A stretch of DNA of 48,872 nt, taken from NCBI GenBank assembly GCA_964508975.1, contig CAZDVQ010000033.1:1-48872 (forward strand), written 5' to 3'. The notes beneath the pieces are model-generated. The model worked only from the letters and a program-made list of their open reading frames with translations. It ran no database searches and had not been told where the DNA came from. Position numbers and translations under genes: made by a program. Every line of letters starts with the position of its first letter. The first letter of the stretch is position 1. Source of the stretch: CAZDVQ01 sp964508975 (GTDB lineage: Bacteria > Bacteroidota > Bacteroidia > Chitinophagales > Saprospiraceae). Of this stretch, positions 8,083 through 16,460 are shown piece by piece.

Positions 8083-9321
8083 TTACGCAAAAGCCTCTTT
8101 AGCTACCTTCATGGGGATGCTGATACATTTTTTCTCCATGTACAGCATCATGCGTTCAACGAGTTCGCGAGCATCGTCGTCCAGGTGGGCCAAATCTGCG
8201 GCAAACACCTCGGTAATGGCTTTTTCGCGGATAGCTTTAATTTGTGTAGGAACACCGCTCAGGGCAAGTGTTACTTGACGGGCCTTAAACTCTTCAGCGA
8301 ATGTATCTACTTGTACTTCAAGCAGTTGTTTGGCTTTACTGACTTCCAACATACGGAAGTCAAGATTTTCGCGGGCTAATAAACGCAAGCCTTCTACCTC
8401 GATATAGGTCATAGGGTACTGATGCGTTACTTCCCGGTCAACGTTATTCGGAATCGACAGGTCGATGACCGTTTTATGATTGGTATCGCCATTCAGAAGT
8501 TGCTGGTACAAGCTGGGGGTAATCACAGCTTGTGTGGCACCTGTGCAAACGATTAAAATATCAAAACCTTCTTTGAAGTTGGGCAATTGATCTAACGCAA
8601 AGGCTTTACCTTCAAGCGCTAGGGCCAATTGCAAGGCTTTATCTAGGCTACGATTAAACACCGTGAAGTTGGTAAAACCGTGCTTTTTCAAGAATTTGGA
8701 AACCAAGAGGTTGGTTTGACCAGCACCTACCATTAATATCTTAGCCGATTTGTTGGGTTTCAAAGCCAACAATGACTGTACCGCTAGGGAAACGATAGAT
8801 ACAGGCTTCTCGCCGATACGAGTATGTGAATAAACTTCTTTGGCTGCTTCAACGGCAACACGCATAGCCACCCGAATATGATCGCCGGTTAAGCCAAGTT
8901 GCTGTGCTTTATCGTATGCCTCGCGCAGCTGGCGCAAGATTTCGCGCTCACCCACCACCAAGGAATCAATAGAAGCCGAAACCTCAAACAAGTGCTGAAT
9001 GGCTTCACGGCCCTCAAATACACGAGCGTTGTGCTGGGCAAAATCAATATCGGCAAAGTCAATATCCGGGCGGATACTGCTGAAAAAGGAAGCCACGAAT
9101 TGATCGTCGATTTTGGCATCCGTAACGAAGAAATATAATACTCGGTTACAGGTGGTCAAATACATCATCTCCTCGAAGTTAAACTGCTCCTTGATAAGTT
9201 GGAGGCGTGCTTGGAGCAATTCATCCGTATCCACTTGGTCAAGTACATAGCGACCAATTTGGTGCACCTTTGCCTCGCGGTGGGTTAATGTGATGATTTT
9301 GTATTGCTCTAAAGTCTTCAT
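8083..9321 (-). CDS. hemA: Glutamyl-tRNA reductase
   Basis: A 412-residue enzyme of tetrapyrrole synthesis. It reduces the glutamyl group of Glu-tRNA(Glu) with NADPH to glutamate-1-semialdehyde. The catalytic Cys58 lies in the TTCNR motif. The GEREILRQLREAY segment of the catalytic domain, the NADPH-binding glycine motif VGAGQTN, and a C-terminal helical dimerisation domain follow in order. An ATG six codons upstream (9339) is rejected because it lies inside the promoter -7 box. The hemC and hemD genes are not adjacent. Confidence 0.96.
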   Translation of the reverse strand: MKTLEQYKIITLTHREAKVHQIGRYVLDQVDTDELLQARLQLIKEQFNFEEMMYLTTCNRVLYFFVTDAKIDDQFVASFFSSIRPDIDFADIDFAQHNARVFEGREAIQHLFEVSASIDSLVVGEREILRQLREAYDKAQQLGLTGDHIRVAMRVAVEAAKEVYSHTRIGEKPVSIVSLAVQSLLALKPNKSAKILMVGAGQTNLLVSKFLKKHGFTNFTVFNRSLDKALQLALALEGKAFALDQLPNFKEGFDILIVCTGATQAVITPSLYQQLLNGDTNHKTVIDLSIPNNVDREVTHQYPMTYIEVEGLRLLARENLDFRMLEVSKAKQLLEVQVDTFAEEFKARQVTLALSGVPTQIKAIREKAITEVFAADLAHLDDDARELVERMMLYMEKKCISIPMKVAKEAFA

Positions 9322-9338
9322 AGATGTATTTAACGACA

Positions 9339-9346
9339 CAAAAGTA
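9339..9346 (-). promoter_or_regulatory. Promoter -7 box of hemA
   Basis: On the minus strand TACTTTTG matches TAnnTTTG and ends 18 bases before the chosen start at 9321. It overlaps the alternative upstream ATG, which decides the start. Confidence 0.7.
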
Positions 9347-9511
9347 GAATACTAGTACTTAATTCATGTCAGCAAATTGTCATAAGGTGTGAATGCTACC
9401 TATTTAGACAAAGTCTAATTTTAAAGTAAAAATGTCATTACAAAGAACAAAGCAACCAACGGACAAAAGCATGCATCCGTTTAGCTAGATAAATGACCAA
9501 AATCTAGAATC

Positions 9512-9760
9512 ATGTACAAATTACTCGCATTTTTGTTCAGTGTAAGTTTATTGGCCACCGCTTGCACCGATGATTGTGAACCAAGCACTTTAAGTACTTG
9601 CAGCGAAACACCGCCTACAAACGAATTGTGTCAAGCACAGTTTAACCGCTGGTTTTACAACGCTTCTACCAATACTTGTAGCCAAATCAGCTATACAGGT
9701 TGCTCCCAAAAAGGTTTTGCCACCCAAGCTGAATGTGAGGCTTGCGGTTGTGCCGAATAA
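9512..9760 (+). CDS. Kunitz/BPTI-domain lipoprotein
   Basis: An 82-residue exported lipoprotein with lipobox LLATAC, lipidated Cys18. Residues 30-80 match the Kunitz (BPTI) fold. The Cys spacing is C30-x9-C40-x15-C56-x7-C64-x10-C75-x2-C78 (or C80), against C-x8-C-x15-C-x7-C-x12-C-x3-C in BPTI. Diagnostic residues RWFYNAS and YTGC align with RYFYNA and YGGC. The residue after the second Cys, which would be P1 of a protease-binding loop, is Gln41, so trypsin inhibition is not predicted. The loop before the fifth Cys is two residues short and the end has Cys at both 78 and 80, so the last disulfide is uncertain. A surface protease inhibitor is the family-based guess. Confidence 0.85.
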   Translation: MYKLLAFLFSVSLLATACTDDCEPSTLSTCSETPPTNELCQAQFNRWFYNASTNTCSQISYTGCSQKGFATQAECEACGCAE

Positions 9761-9828
9761 GTAGCAACTATCTGCCATTTTTGTTGTTCTTTTGTTGCAT
9801 GAAATATTTTATGCGACACTAGTTTTTT

Positions 9829-10731
9829 ATGTTCCAAATCAACAAACTACACCAGTTTACAGGCCATCAGGCTGCCATTTATGCATTAAGCCCTGCCGAT
9901 GCACCTGGCAAATTCTTAAGTGCCGCCGGCGATGGCCTTGTAGCTTGTTGGGATGTAGCAAAACCTGATGAAGCCGTGGCCTTAAGCAGGATAGAAGGCA
10001 ACATCTTTTCCATGATGTACGATCCCGATATCAACCGTTTGGTGTTGGGCAACATGTACGGTGGTTTGCACTGGATAGACTTAAACCAAAAGCTGGATTA
10101 TTACAATGTTTTACACCATCAAAAAGGGGTGTACTTTGTACAAAAACACGCTGATTACCTGTATAGCGGCGGTGCTGATGGTGTCATCACACGGTGGCAC
10201 TATGACAACAACAAACCAGAACTGAGCATCCAGCTGAGCCATAGCAGTTTACGCTGCATGGTGATAGATACCGAAGGAGAAAAAATGGCTGTTGGGGCTA
10301 GCGACGGTAATATTTATGTACTTCGTTTAGAGGATTTAAGCTTAATTCAAACGCTTGAATCGGTGCACAGCAACTCGGTGTTTAGCCTGGCCTTTGAACC
10401 TGACGGGCAAAGTATTTGGTCGGGAGGTAGGGATGCACAACTTTGTTTGACGCGGCTTGACAGCGCTGAAACCTTGTTCAAGGCCCCGGCTCATTGGTAT
10501 ACGATCAATGCATTGGCAGTCAGTCCAGACCAGCATTTACTCATCAGTGCCAGCCGGGATAAAAGCATCAAAATATGGGATCGCGCTGAGCGTAAGTTGC
10601 TCAAAGTCATCGACATGAGTAAAACCCAAGCGCATTTCGGCTCGGTAAATTGCTTACTGTTCCTGGATAATCATCATTTTGTCAGTGCAGGCGATGACCG
10701 CCAAGCCATTGTTTGGAGATTTGAGCGGTAA
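9829..10731 (+). CDS. WD40-repeat protein
   Basis: A 300-residue cytosolic protein made almost entirely of WD40 repeats, with typical ends such as CWDVAKP, RWHYDN, SIKIWDRAE and AIVWRFE and GH dipeptides at blade starts (FTGHQAAIYAL). About seven blades, one short propeller, are expected. There is no signal peptide. WD40 propellers are protein-interaction platforms and nothing here indicates the partner. It lies 68 bp downstream of the Kunitz gene on the same strand but is not obviously related to it. Confidence 0.9.
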   Translation: MFQINKLHQFTGHQAAIYALSPADAPGKFLSAAGDGLVACWDVAKPDEAVALSRIEGNIFSMMYDPDINRLVLGNMYGGLHWIDLNQKLDYYNVLHHQKGVYFVQKHADYLYSGGADGVITRWHYDNNKPELSIQLSHSSLRCMVIDTEGEKMAVGASDGNIYVLRLEDLSLIQTLESVHSNSVFSLAFEPDGQSIWSGGRDAQLCLTRLDSAETLFKAPAHWYTINALAVSPDQHLLISASRDKSIKIWDRAERKLLKVIDMSKTQAHFGSVNCLLFLDNHHFVSAGDDRQAIVWRFER

Positions 10732-10901
10732 GCGGCTACATCTTACTTGTGCCTCCCCCCGCCGCTGCGCGTCGACCCCCTCCACTGCACAGGCCGCTGC
10801 GCGTCCGTTGGTAGCGGGGGTTGGGCCGAGCTTGCTCGACCGGTGCTACACACTAGAGATGACAAGACAGCGTTCACATCTCAAATCTTACATATTACAT
10901 C
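10732..10901. other. GC-rich spacer, distinct from the hairpin family
   Basis: It contains a GC-rich block with two copies of a GCCGCTGCGCGTC motif (about 10759 and 10793) and a GGCCGAGCTTGCTCGACCGG stem, then CATCTCAAATCTTACAT-type simple repeats. The block lacks the TTTGGGCG end and core, so I keep it out of the 15-copy family. Confidence 0.5.
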
Positions 10902-11495
10902 TTATTTCATCCTACTCAACCGCTCCACCTTCATATCAGGAGGGTCAGCGTAGAAATGCAGTTGCGCAAGGCCTGCACCGAAGATGGCCATAGCCACTAT
11001 ACTCGGTAAAATAGGACTCAACATTTCAGCAATGATAAACAACATGGCCATTGCGCCGCCTATCATCCCGGCAAACAAAGCTACAAAAAAGCCAGGTCTG
11101 GAAAACTTGCGAATGAGCAGGCTATACGGCGAATAATTGATGAGCATGAACACCATCCCCGACAAAGCAGCTAACACTATCGCATGTAGTGAAGCATTGG
11201 AACCTAAAAAGGGTTTTAAAAGGTCAAAACCATAGGCGAAGACAAATCCAGCGACCACGGTGGCAAATACACTGCTGATGGTAATGAGGATAATGGCCAA
11301 AAACTTAGGTAAACCTATATATTTACTGTTGGCAGATACCAAGGCAATACCAAAAAATGCAGCAATAAGGGGGAAGTTGAATTTTGAATCACCTCCCAGG
11401 TTACCGAGTAAAAAAGCACCACCAAATCCGGCAAAAGCACAGCCCATGATGCTGGCAAATAATGGAATGCTACTGTATTTTTCGGTATTGGTCAT
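10902..11495 (-). CDS. Integral membrane protein, unknown function
   Basis: A 197-residue protein with about five or six hydrophobic helices (roughly residues 10-32, 40-52, 62-90, 102-120, 133-160 and 163-180) and a short charged C-terminal tail. No motif allows a functional call. It starts 9 bp after the stop of the PTPS gene and is probably the last gene of that operon. The Gly- and Ala-rich helices would suit a small channel or an assembly protein, but that is speculation. Confidence 0.75.
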   Translation of the reverse strand: MTNTEKYSSIPLFASIMGCAFAGFGGAFLLGNLGGDSKFNFPLIAAFFGIALVSANSKYIGLPKFLAIILITISSVFATVVAGFVFAYGFDLLKPFLGSNASLHAIVLAALSGMVFMLINYSPYSLLIRKFSRPGFFVALFAGMIGGAMAMLFIIAEMLSPILPSIVAMAIFGAGLAQLHFYADPPDMKVERLSRMK

Positions 11496-11504
11496 GATGG
11501 CGAT

Positions 11505-11915
11505 TTAACTTGCGGGGAATTCCACGTAATTACGGGGTGTTTCGTATAGTCGTACGCTAAGGTCGAATTTTTCTGGCAATTGTGCCTTTAAAATTTCCCA
11601 AATGTAAATACAAATATGCTCTGCCGTAGGGTTCACCGTTTGGAAATGCTCGATTTCAATGTTCAGGTTCTTATGATCGAGGTGTAATTCAACATGCTCG
11701 TGAATAATATCGGAAAGCACTTTCAAATCGATGAGATAACCAGTATCAGGGTCTATTTCACCACTTACTTTTACTTCAAGTTCGTAGTTGTGGCCGTGGT
11801 AGTATTTATTGTTGCAGAGCCCGTAAACCGCTTCGTTTTGAGCGTCGCTCCAGTTGGGGTTGTGCAAACGGTGTGCGGCGTTGAAGTGGGCTTTACGGAA
11901 GGCTGAGATTCTCAT
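11505..11915 (-). CDS. queD: 6-pyruvoyltetrahydropterin synthase / QueD family
   Basis: A 136-residue enzyme of the PTPS/QueD family. The zinc ligands His15 (AAHRLH), His40 and His42 (HGHNY), the catalytic Cys34 (GLCNN), the Asp80-His81 pair (LDHKNLN) and the pterin-anchoring Glu125 (YETPRNY) are all present. In bacteria such enzymes usually make 6-carboxytetrahydropterin for queuosine. The Cys context GLCNN resembles the PTPS branch. No queC, queE or folE lies nearby, so the pathway is inferred from family only. Confidence 0.92.
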   Translation of the reverse strand: MRISAFRKAHFNAAHRLHNPNWSDAQNEAVYGLCNNKYYHGHNYELEVKVSGEIDPDTGYLIDLKVLSDIIHEHVELHLDHKNLNIEIEHFQTVNPTAEHICIYIWEILKAQLPEKFDLSVRLYETPRNYVEFPAS

Positions 11916-11969
11916 GGATAAATCGTTTGAAGCATAAACATAGAAACGGGTCCAATGTTTTGTTGGGGA

Positions 11970-12581
11970 TTATTTTCGGCCAAAATCGGCTGGAATTTCA
12001 CCCCAGTGCTCGGTATCCCACTTGTATATTTCGGTATCGTAACTGTTTGATTTCAACCAAGCCTCTGCTCGGGCCACCATTTCCATCAGTTCTCGGTTCT
12101 TGGGCGTAAGGCTCAAGGTAGTTTTGGCCTTTTTATTCCTGATCCAAGCCAAAGCGGTCATGGAGTCGGTATACAAAGGCATCTTGATATTTTGCTTTTT
12201 GAGCAAGGCCAAGCCGTGCACTAAAGCCAAGAACTCACCGATATTATTGGTGCCTTCTGGGAAAGGGCCTTGCCGGAACACTTCTTGTTTGGTCTTGGTC
12301 CAAACGCCACGGTATTCCATCACGCCTGGATTACCACTGCAAGCAGCGTCAACCGCTAAACTGTCGAGAATAGGTTTTGAACCGCCATGATTGGCCGTGG
12401 CGCCTGCTTTTTTAAAGCTACCTGGCTGTTTTTTAAACGCTTCAGCAGCCTCGGGTAAGCTCGGGTAACTTTTATACCGAGCGTTTTCCAAGCCATCAAT
12501 CTGCGCCTTGGCCTCGGGCCAATTGTCGTAAACACCGGGTTTCCTACCTACCCAAACCACATAGAATTTTTGCGTTGCCAT
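11970..12581 (-). CDS. rnhA: Ribonuclease HI with N-terminal hybrid-binding domain
   Basis: A 203-residue two-domain enzyme that degrades the RNA strand of RNA-DNA hybrids. Residues 3-50 form the small hybrid-binding (viroplasmin-like) domain, recognised by YVVWVGRKPGVYDNW and the KSYPSLPEA helix. The RNase H domain from residue 74 has the metal-binding acidic residues Asp78 (AVDAACSGNPG), Glu116 (NIGEF), Asp139 (YTDSMTAL) and Asp199, plus the flexible-loop His192. The layout is typical of RNase HI in Bacteroidota. It lies 54 bp upstream of the PTPS gene. Confidence 0.95.
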   Translation of the reverse strand: MATQKFYVVWVGRKPGVYDNWPEAKAQIDGLENARYKSYPSLPEAAEAFKKQPGSFKKAGATANHGGSKPILDSLAVDAACSGNPGVMEYRGVWTKTKQEVFRQGPFPEGTNNIGEFLALVHGLALLKKQNIKMPLYTDSMTALAWIRNKKAKTTLSLTPKNRELMEMVARAEAWLKSNSYDTEIYKWDTEHWGEIPADFGRK

Positions 12582-12604
12582 GTGGTAAAGGTAAGCGCTT
12601 ATGT

Positions 12605-13408
12605 TTAAAATGCCAAGAGAGTGACGCCAATATTTATCGGATTCAAGGCCGGACCTTGATTTTGACGGAACATCGGCGTAAAACTATAGTCGACAAAGAA
12701 AGTCACTGGGCCAAAACCAAGTTGTGCCATCATCCCCCATTTAAACTTGTTCATATTAAAATCGTCGCGTATTTGGTACACATCCCCATTGGCTTCGCGT
12801 CGTTTGTAGTTAGATACCAGCATCATTTCGCCATAAAGCCCTACACTCATGTGTACAGATTGTTTAGGTTTGTTGGGTGCACTTTCAAAGTTCAAGTACA
12901 AGGGAATACGAGCGGAACCCACAAATAAACGGTTATTCTTCAAGTCGCTCAAAGTATCAAATCGCACCTGCGCTTCCCGTGGCCTTATAATGGTACCGTT
13001 CTGGAAGTTGTAATGCTGAGCGTTCCAAGTTAAGCCATGATATAGGCTGGTGTATGGACTCCAAAGGCGTATGCGCTGTTTATAAAGATGGAACTGCCAG
13101 TTTAGTGATTGGCCAAGTCGTTGCTCCATTGCCGACAAGCCTGTGGGCAAGGCAAAGCCCCCATCATGCATATAACTTGATATACCTGCATCGAGCATGA
13201 ACCATCGAGTTTTAACGAGTTTTTTATTAGCCTTAGAAGGCGTAAAAGGCTTTATACCTACATTAAGTTTAAGGTTATTGTCTTTATCAGTTGTCTTAGT
13301 GGTATCTGTTGTAGGCGATACTTCAACCGCTGCACTATCTACTTGTGCGTTTATAACGCTTGCAGAAGCAAGGCAAATAATAAGATACAATAGTTTTAAA
13401 GGGTTCAT
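12605..13408 (-). CDS. Outer-membrane beta-barrel protein
   Basis: A 267-residue exported protein: signal peptide MNPLKLLYLIICLASASVINAQ, then a Thr/Asp-rich linker, then alternating amphipathic strands with many aromatic residues, ending in strands typical of small outer-membrane barrels (VTFFVDYSFTPMFRQ). No enzyme motif is visible. It follows the sigma factor and anti-sigma-like genes on the same strand, about 100 bp downstream, so it may belong to their regulon. This is inferred from position only. Confidence 0.75.
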   Translation of the reverse strand: MNPLKLLYLIICLASASVINAQVDSAAVEVSPTTDTTKTTDKDNNLKLNVGIKPFTPSKANKKLVKTRWFMLDAGISSYMHDGGFALPTGLSAMEQRLGQSLNWQFHLYKQRIRLWSPYTSLYHGLTWNAQHYNFQNGTIIRPREAQVRFDTLSDLKNNRLFVGSARIPLYLNFESAPNKPKQSVHMSVGLYGEMMLVSNYKRREANGDVYQIRDDFNMNKFKWGMMAQLGFGPVTFFVDYSFTPMFRQNQGPALNPINIGVTLLAF

Positions 13409-13507
13409 ATGGCTAATGATTTAAAAAGTTCTTTCGTCAAAAATGGTATGAATTGAGTCATAAGTTGCACGCAGAATCTTACAACTCACATCTCACATCT
13501 CCATAGG

Positions 13508-14389
13508 CTATTCTTCTTCGTTAAAAGTAACTTTCAACTTGGGTAAATTAAGCTTAGGGCGTTTTAGCGGGGCCGCTAAAGATCCTGTTTCCGAGGCAAC
13601 TGTCTCTGGCAGAACGGCTTCTTTCCAATTGGCCAAGCTCAAGTTTAAGTAAATCAAACCATCGTTTTCGTCGTTAGATGCATAAAGCGTCATATCTTCT
13701 GCATCCACAAATTGGGCCTTAGTTTGAATCTTACCAAGCTGGCTTGTCCGCTCAATTTTGGCATCTTTTGCATTCAATGGGGTAGCTTCTAGGATTTGTC
13801 CTTGACGAATGTTCTCTTCCAAGGCAAATTTCATGGTATCAAGCTCAGGTAAAGTTGTCGCTTCTATAAATTGTTTCAATTGAAGTGTAGGACTTACAAC
13901 TGGTGCTGGTGTAATTTTTTGCTCAATAATTGGTGTTGATTTTAGCTTTTGATTCAAATTCGTTTCAGGTGATACTGTACGAATAGCCGATTGCTTCAGT
14001 TTAGTAGTATCTTTTTGTGGGACTACAGCGTGACCGGTATTTTCCACAATTTCTGTCGAAACATCCTTAGTTGTGACATATTTATCGGCTGTTTTTACTT
14101 GGCCTAGCCACCAAATTCCAGCTACACTCGTTCCAAACAATAGCGGTATTAAGGCAATCAACCAACGTTTACGGGCTACCGGCTTACGGTAAAGTTTAGC
14201 TTTATCTGGGTACACTATTTGCGTATCGGGTACTAGGACAAAGCTCGACAATTGCTCTATTTCATGCTTGATTGTAGGGTGCTTTTCCAGGAAGTCCTGC
14301 ATCTCGGCATGCGTTTCGGCATCTAGCGTACCTTCTAGGTAGTCTAGCGCGAACTCGTCGTAATTGTTCAGGCTAATTTTTGCTCGCAT
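13508..14389 (-). CDS. Anti-sigma-like membrane protein
   Basis: A 293-residue single-pass membrane protein. Residues 1-50 have the helical pattern of anti-sigma N-termini (NYDEFALDYLEGTLDAETHAEM), residues 75-95 form the only transmembrane helix, and the long periplasmic part is Thr/Lys/Glu-rich and low in predicted order. It starts 6 bp after the stop of the ECF sigma gene. This spacing and layout fit a cognate anti-sigma factor holding the sigma factor at the inner membrane. No zinc-binding HxxxCxxC motif is present, so it is not a ZAS-type protein. Confidence 0.7.
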   Translation of the reverse strand: MRAKISLNNYDEFALDYLEGTLDAETHAEMQDFLEKHPTIKHEIEQLSSFVLVPDTQIVYPDKAKLYRKPVARKRWLIALIPLLFGTSVAGIWWLGQVKTADKYVTTKDVSTEIVENTGHAVVPQKDTTKLKQSAIRTVSPETNLNQKLKSTPIIEQKITPAPVVSPTLQLKQFIEATTLPELDTMKFALEENIRQGQILEATPLNAKDAKIERTSQLGKIQTKAQFVDAEDMTLYASNDENDGLIYLNLSLANWKEAVLPETVASETGSLAAPLKRPKLNLPKLKVTFNEEE

Positions 14390-14395
14390 ATTCGC

Positions 14396-14872
14396 TTAAT
14401 GTTGTACGGTAAGTAGTTGTTGCATCTTCTGGCGCGCCCTGAAAATGTACACTTTTACCTGTGATTCGTTGAGTTGTGTCATATCGGCTATTTCCTGGTA
14501 GTTATAACCTTCATAATCGCGCAGCAATAGCACAGACCGCTGAATTTCAGACAGTTGGGCCAAGCACTTGTCCAACATTTCTTTCAGTTCATCGTTGTGC
14601 GATTGCGGCTGATAACCCTGTTCTGGGAGCACCTCTTCATAGCTAGTCCGTTTGTTTTTGCGGAACATATCTATAATAAAGTTGTGGGCGGTCGAGAACA
14701 AGTAACTTTTCACCTTGCTAGGGTCAACCTTATCGCGATTTAACCAAAGGCGTTCAAAGCAGTGCTGCACCACGTCGTGGGCGTCAGCTTCTTGCCTAAC
14801 CGTCTTGATCGCGTAGCGAAAAAGATTGTCCGACAAGGCATCAACAATGCTATTGTAGTCTTTAGTATTCAA
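14396..14872 (-). CDS. ECF-type RNA polymerase sigma factor
   Basis: A 158-residue sigma-70 family protein with only regions 2 and 4, as in extracytoplasmic-function sigmas. Region 2 covers residues 10-75 (DAHDVVQHCFERLW, YLFSTAHNFIIDMFR) and region 4 covers residues 95-150 (LSEIQRSVLLLRDYEGYNYQ, then the helix-turn-helix ESQVKVYIFRARQKM). The start is TTG, giving an MNTKDYN N-terminus. The anti-sigma-like gene follows 6 bp downstream, so co-expression is certain enough to treat them as a pair. The inducing signal is unknown. Confidence 0.93.
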   Translation of the reverse strand: MNTKDYNSIVDALSDNLFRYAIKTVRQEADAHDVVQHCFERLWLNRDKVDPSKVKSYLFSTAHNFIIDMFRKNKRTSYEEVLPEQGYQPQSHNDELKEMLDKCLAQLSEIQRSVLLLRDYEGYNYQEIADMTQLNESQVKVYIFRARQKMQQLLTVQH

Positions 14873-15254
14873 GGTTTTCTAAGTTTTCCGACTGCATGAC
14901 GCTGCAAGGTATTTAAAAGTTACAGGCTGCACAAAAAAAATTTAATTTTTACAAAAGACGCCCATCAACTACTACTGTCAAGCTCTTTTTGAGCAGTTTT
15001 TTACACTATTCTTGTTTTATATTTTTTGGGCGCGTCCGCCCTATCGGGCGGTCGTGCCGTTCTGTGCTCGCTATCGCTCGGTGCTAACGCACCAGCCGCC
15101 TTTGGCGGCTGCACGCCACGCCACTCGCGCGGTTTTGTGAACTGTTTTTCATCGCTTTTAAAAGGCTTGCAACCTTTTTGGTGATTACGCTATCTTGGTA
15201 GTAACCCCTTTTAGATTTTTTTTATTTTTTGTGACTTCCAGTTATCCCCCCTAT
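14873..15254. other. Gene-free divergent region with element copy 5
   Basis: It separates the sigma factor gene from the small secreted-protein gene. It holds an AT-rich stretch with an A/T hairpin (AAGCTCTTTTTGAGC near 14980), GC-rich element copy 5 and, at about 15188-15200, a TATCTTGG sequence that may be a weak -7 box. Confidence 0.65.
15025..15131 (+). repeat. GC-rich hairpin element, copy 5
   Basis: TTTGGGCG (15025-15032) faces the sigma-factor start 153 bp away. Two variable hairpins are present: CCGCCC-tatc-GGGCGG (15036-15051) and CAGCCGCC-ttt-GGCGGCTG (15093-15111). The core reads GCTCGCTATCGCTCGG. (Number 4 was set aside; see the spacer at 10732.). Confidence 0.85.
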
Positions 15255-15665
15255 ATGAAGTATTGTACCCCAATACTTGGTATCATGTTTATCTTTATGT
15301 TTGGGTTTAGCCTTGACGCTCAAGTAACTAAGAAAACACTGCACCAAGTCATCCCTTCTGACAATCTCCGTCAGATTGTATTGGACATTTCCGAAAGTGA
15401 TACTAAATTCGTTCCCGTGCCTGGTACAAGGGCCTCTGTGGAGATTATCGTTGAAGTTGAAAACCTAGACCCTACCCTACTAGATATGATTTTCCAGGTG
15501 GGTGAAAATAAATTAGCCCTCGATATGGTTGACGGCACTGGTCATGCTACGCTGAGCGATAGAAACATGAATAACCTAGTTTTTGTGAAAGGTAGCGAAT
15601 ACCACCTCCGGTATAGTTACATTATCTATCTACCGGAGGGGGTAAGCGCAACGTACGAGAATTAA
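15255..15665 (+). CDS. Small secreted protein, unknown function
   Basis: A 136-residue protein with signal peptide MKYCTPILGIMFIFMFGFSL ending before AQ. An upstream in-frame GTG would add 20 residues of poor signal quality and is rejected. The mature part is about 110 residues, beta-rich and without Cys. It has no domain I recognise. Its stop codon overlaps that of the convergent septoil-knot gene by 3 bases, so transcripts of the two must interfere or share an end. Confidence 0.6.
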   Translation: MKYCTPILGIMFIFMFGFSLDAQVTKKTLHQVIPSDNLRQIVLDISESDTKFVPVPGTRASVEIIVEVENLDPTLLDMIFQVGENKLALDMVDGTGHATLSDRNMNNLVFVKGSEYHLRYSYIIYLPEGVSATYEN

Positions 15666-16051
15666 TTCATCCCAGGGAAGTTATCTACTTTCTTCACCTT
15701 GATGTCAGGGAATGAAGTAACCACTTGTACCTTAAAGTCTGGAAAATTATCAACAGTTTGCCACTCGCCACAATCATCTGGAAAGTTGCTCACAAACTTC
15801 ACTTTGATATCAGGGAAGTTATCCACGTATTGAATTTTAATGTCAGGGAAAGAGGTCACGAACATAACTTTACCATATAGCTTGATGCCTTTATAGGTAC
15901 AGTCACCGTTAATCATGGCCGTAATAGCCTCGGCTTTTTCAGTTTCGGTCAAATCTGCAAAGGTTAAGGGGTTGCCATTGTCAGCACTAGCCACTTGGGC
16001 AGATGCTGCAAAAGAGCCTAAAAGCAAGAAACTCAATAGAAGGTTTTTCAT
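15662..16051 (-). CDS. Septoil (7_1) knot domain protein
   Basis: A 129-residue secreted protein (signal peptide to about residue 18). After a short helical segment, residues 50-129 carry six tandem strands each ending in an FP motif: 68-69, 79-80, 90-91, 103-104, 114-115, 125-126, with the pattern V-x-[SN]-FPD-[IF]-K-[VI]. Cys51 (NGDCTYKGIKLYG) and Cys94 (DDCGEW) are placed to form a disulfide. This is the pattern of the septoil-knot family, whose fold is a beta-solenoid-like chain with a seven-crossing torus knot. The physiological role is unknown in the family. Confidence 0.85.
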   Translation of the reverse strand: MKNLLLSFLLLGSFAASAQVASADNGNPLTFADLTETEKAEAITAMINGDCTYKGIKLYGKVMFVTSFPDIKIQYVDNFPDIKVKFVSNFPDDCGEWQTVDNFPDFKVQVVTSFPDIKVKKVDNFPGMN

Positions 16052-16173
16052 AAAAGCTGTAATTAAAGTGTTGAGAATTATACAAATATACGGTATTTGT
16101 CGGTATTGGTTGAAAGCAAGTAAACAACTTTTTGTTGCTTCTCGTTAGCGTTGTGACCAAGGCCAACGAGGTA

Positions 16174-16433
16174 AAGTTTTGTACAAGCCAAAAATGCCGT
16201 GAAACGGCACCATGTCTTAGCGATGGGAGAGGGAGTGCCGCGGGCACGACCGGAACCCATCGAGAGATGCGGTTAAAGATTGAGTCCTGAAAGGACGATA
16301 CAATATATAAAATACCTTTTTGTAATATCGCCCTTTCAGGGCTCAATCTTTTTGGGGTACTTTCCGATGGGTTCCAGTCGTGCCTGTAGCACTCCCTCAC
16401 CCATCGCTGATAGCTTTAGCCGCGTTGCGGCAT
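16174..16433 (+). repeat. 260-bp nested palindromic element, copy 1
   Basis: The outer arms are an ATGCCGTGAAACGGCACC hairpin on the left and a GCCGCGTTGCGGC hairpin on the right. Inside, GATGGG.GAGGGAGTGCC...GGCACGACCGG and GGAACCCATCG are mirrored by CGATGGGTTCC, GTCGTGCC and CACTCCCTCACCCATCGC. The innermost pair is GAGTCCTGAAAGGACGATA with TATCGCCCTTTCAGGGCTC. The same sequence occurs inverted at 44399-44655. Confidence 0.93.
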
Positions 16434-16460
16434 TTTAAGGCTATATCTCATAATTAAAAT

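Noticed and set aside
10737..10860. A sixteenth copy of the GC-rich hairpin family
   Set aside because: It lacks the TTTGGGCG end, the GCTCGCT core and both end motifs; it is GC-rich spacer of another kind.
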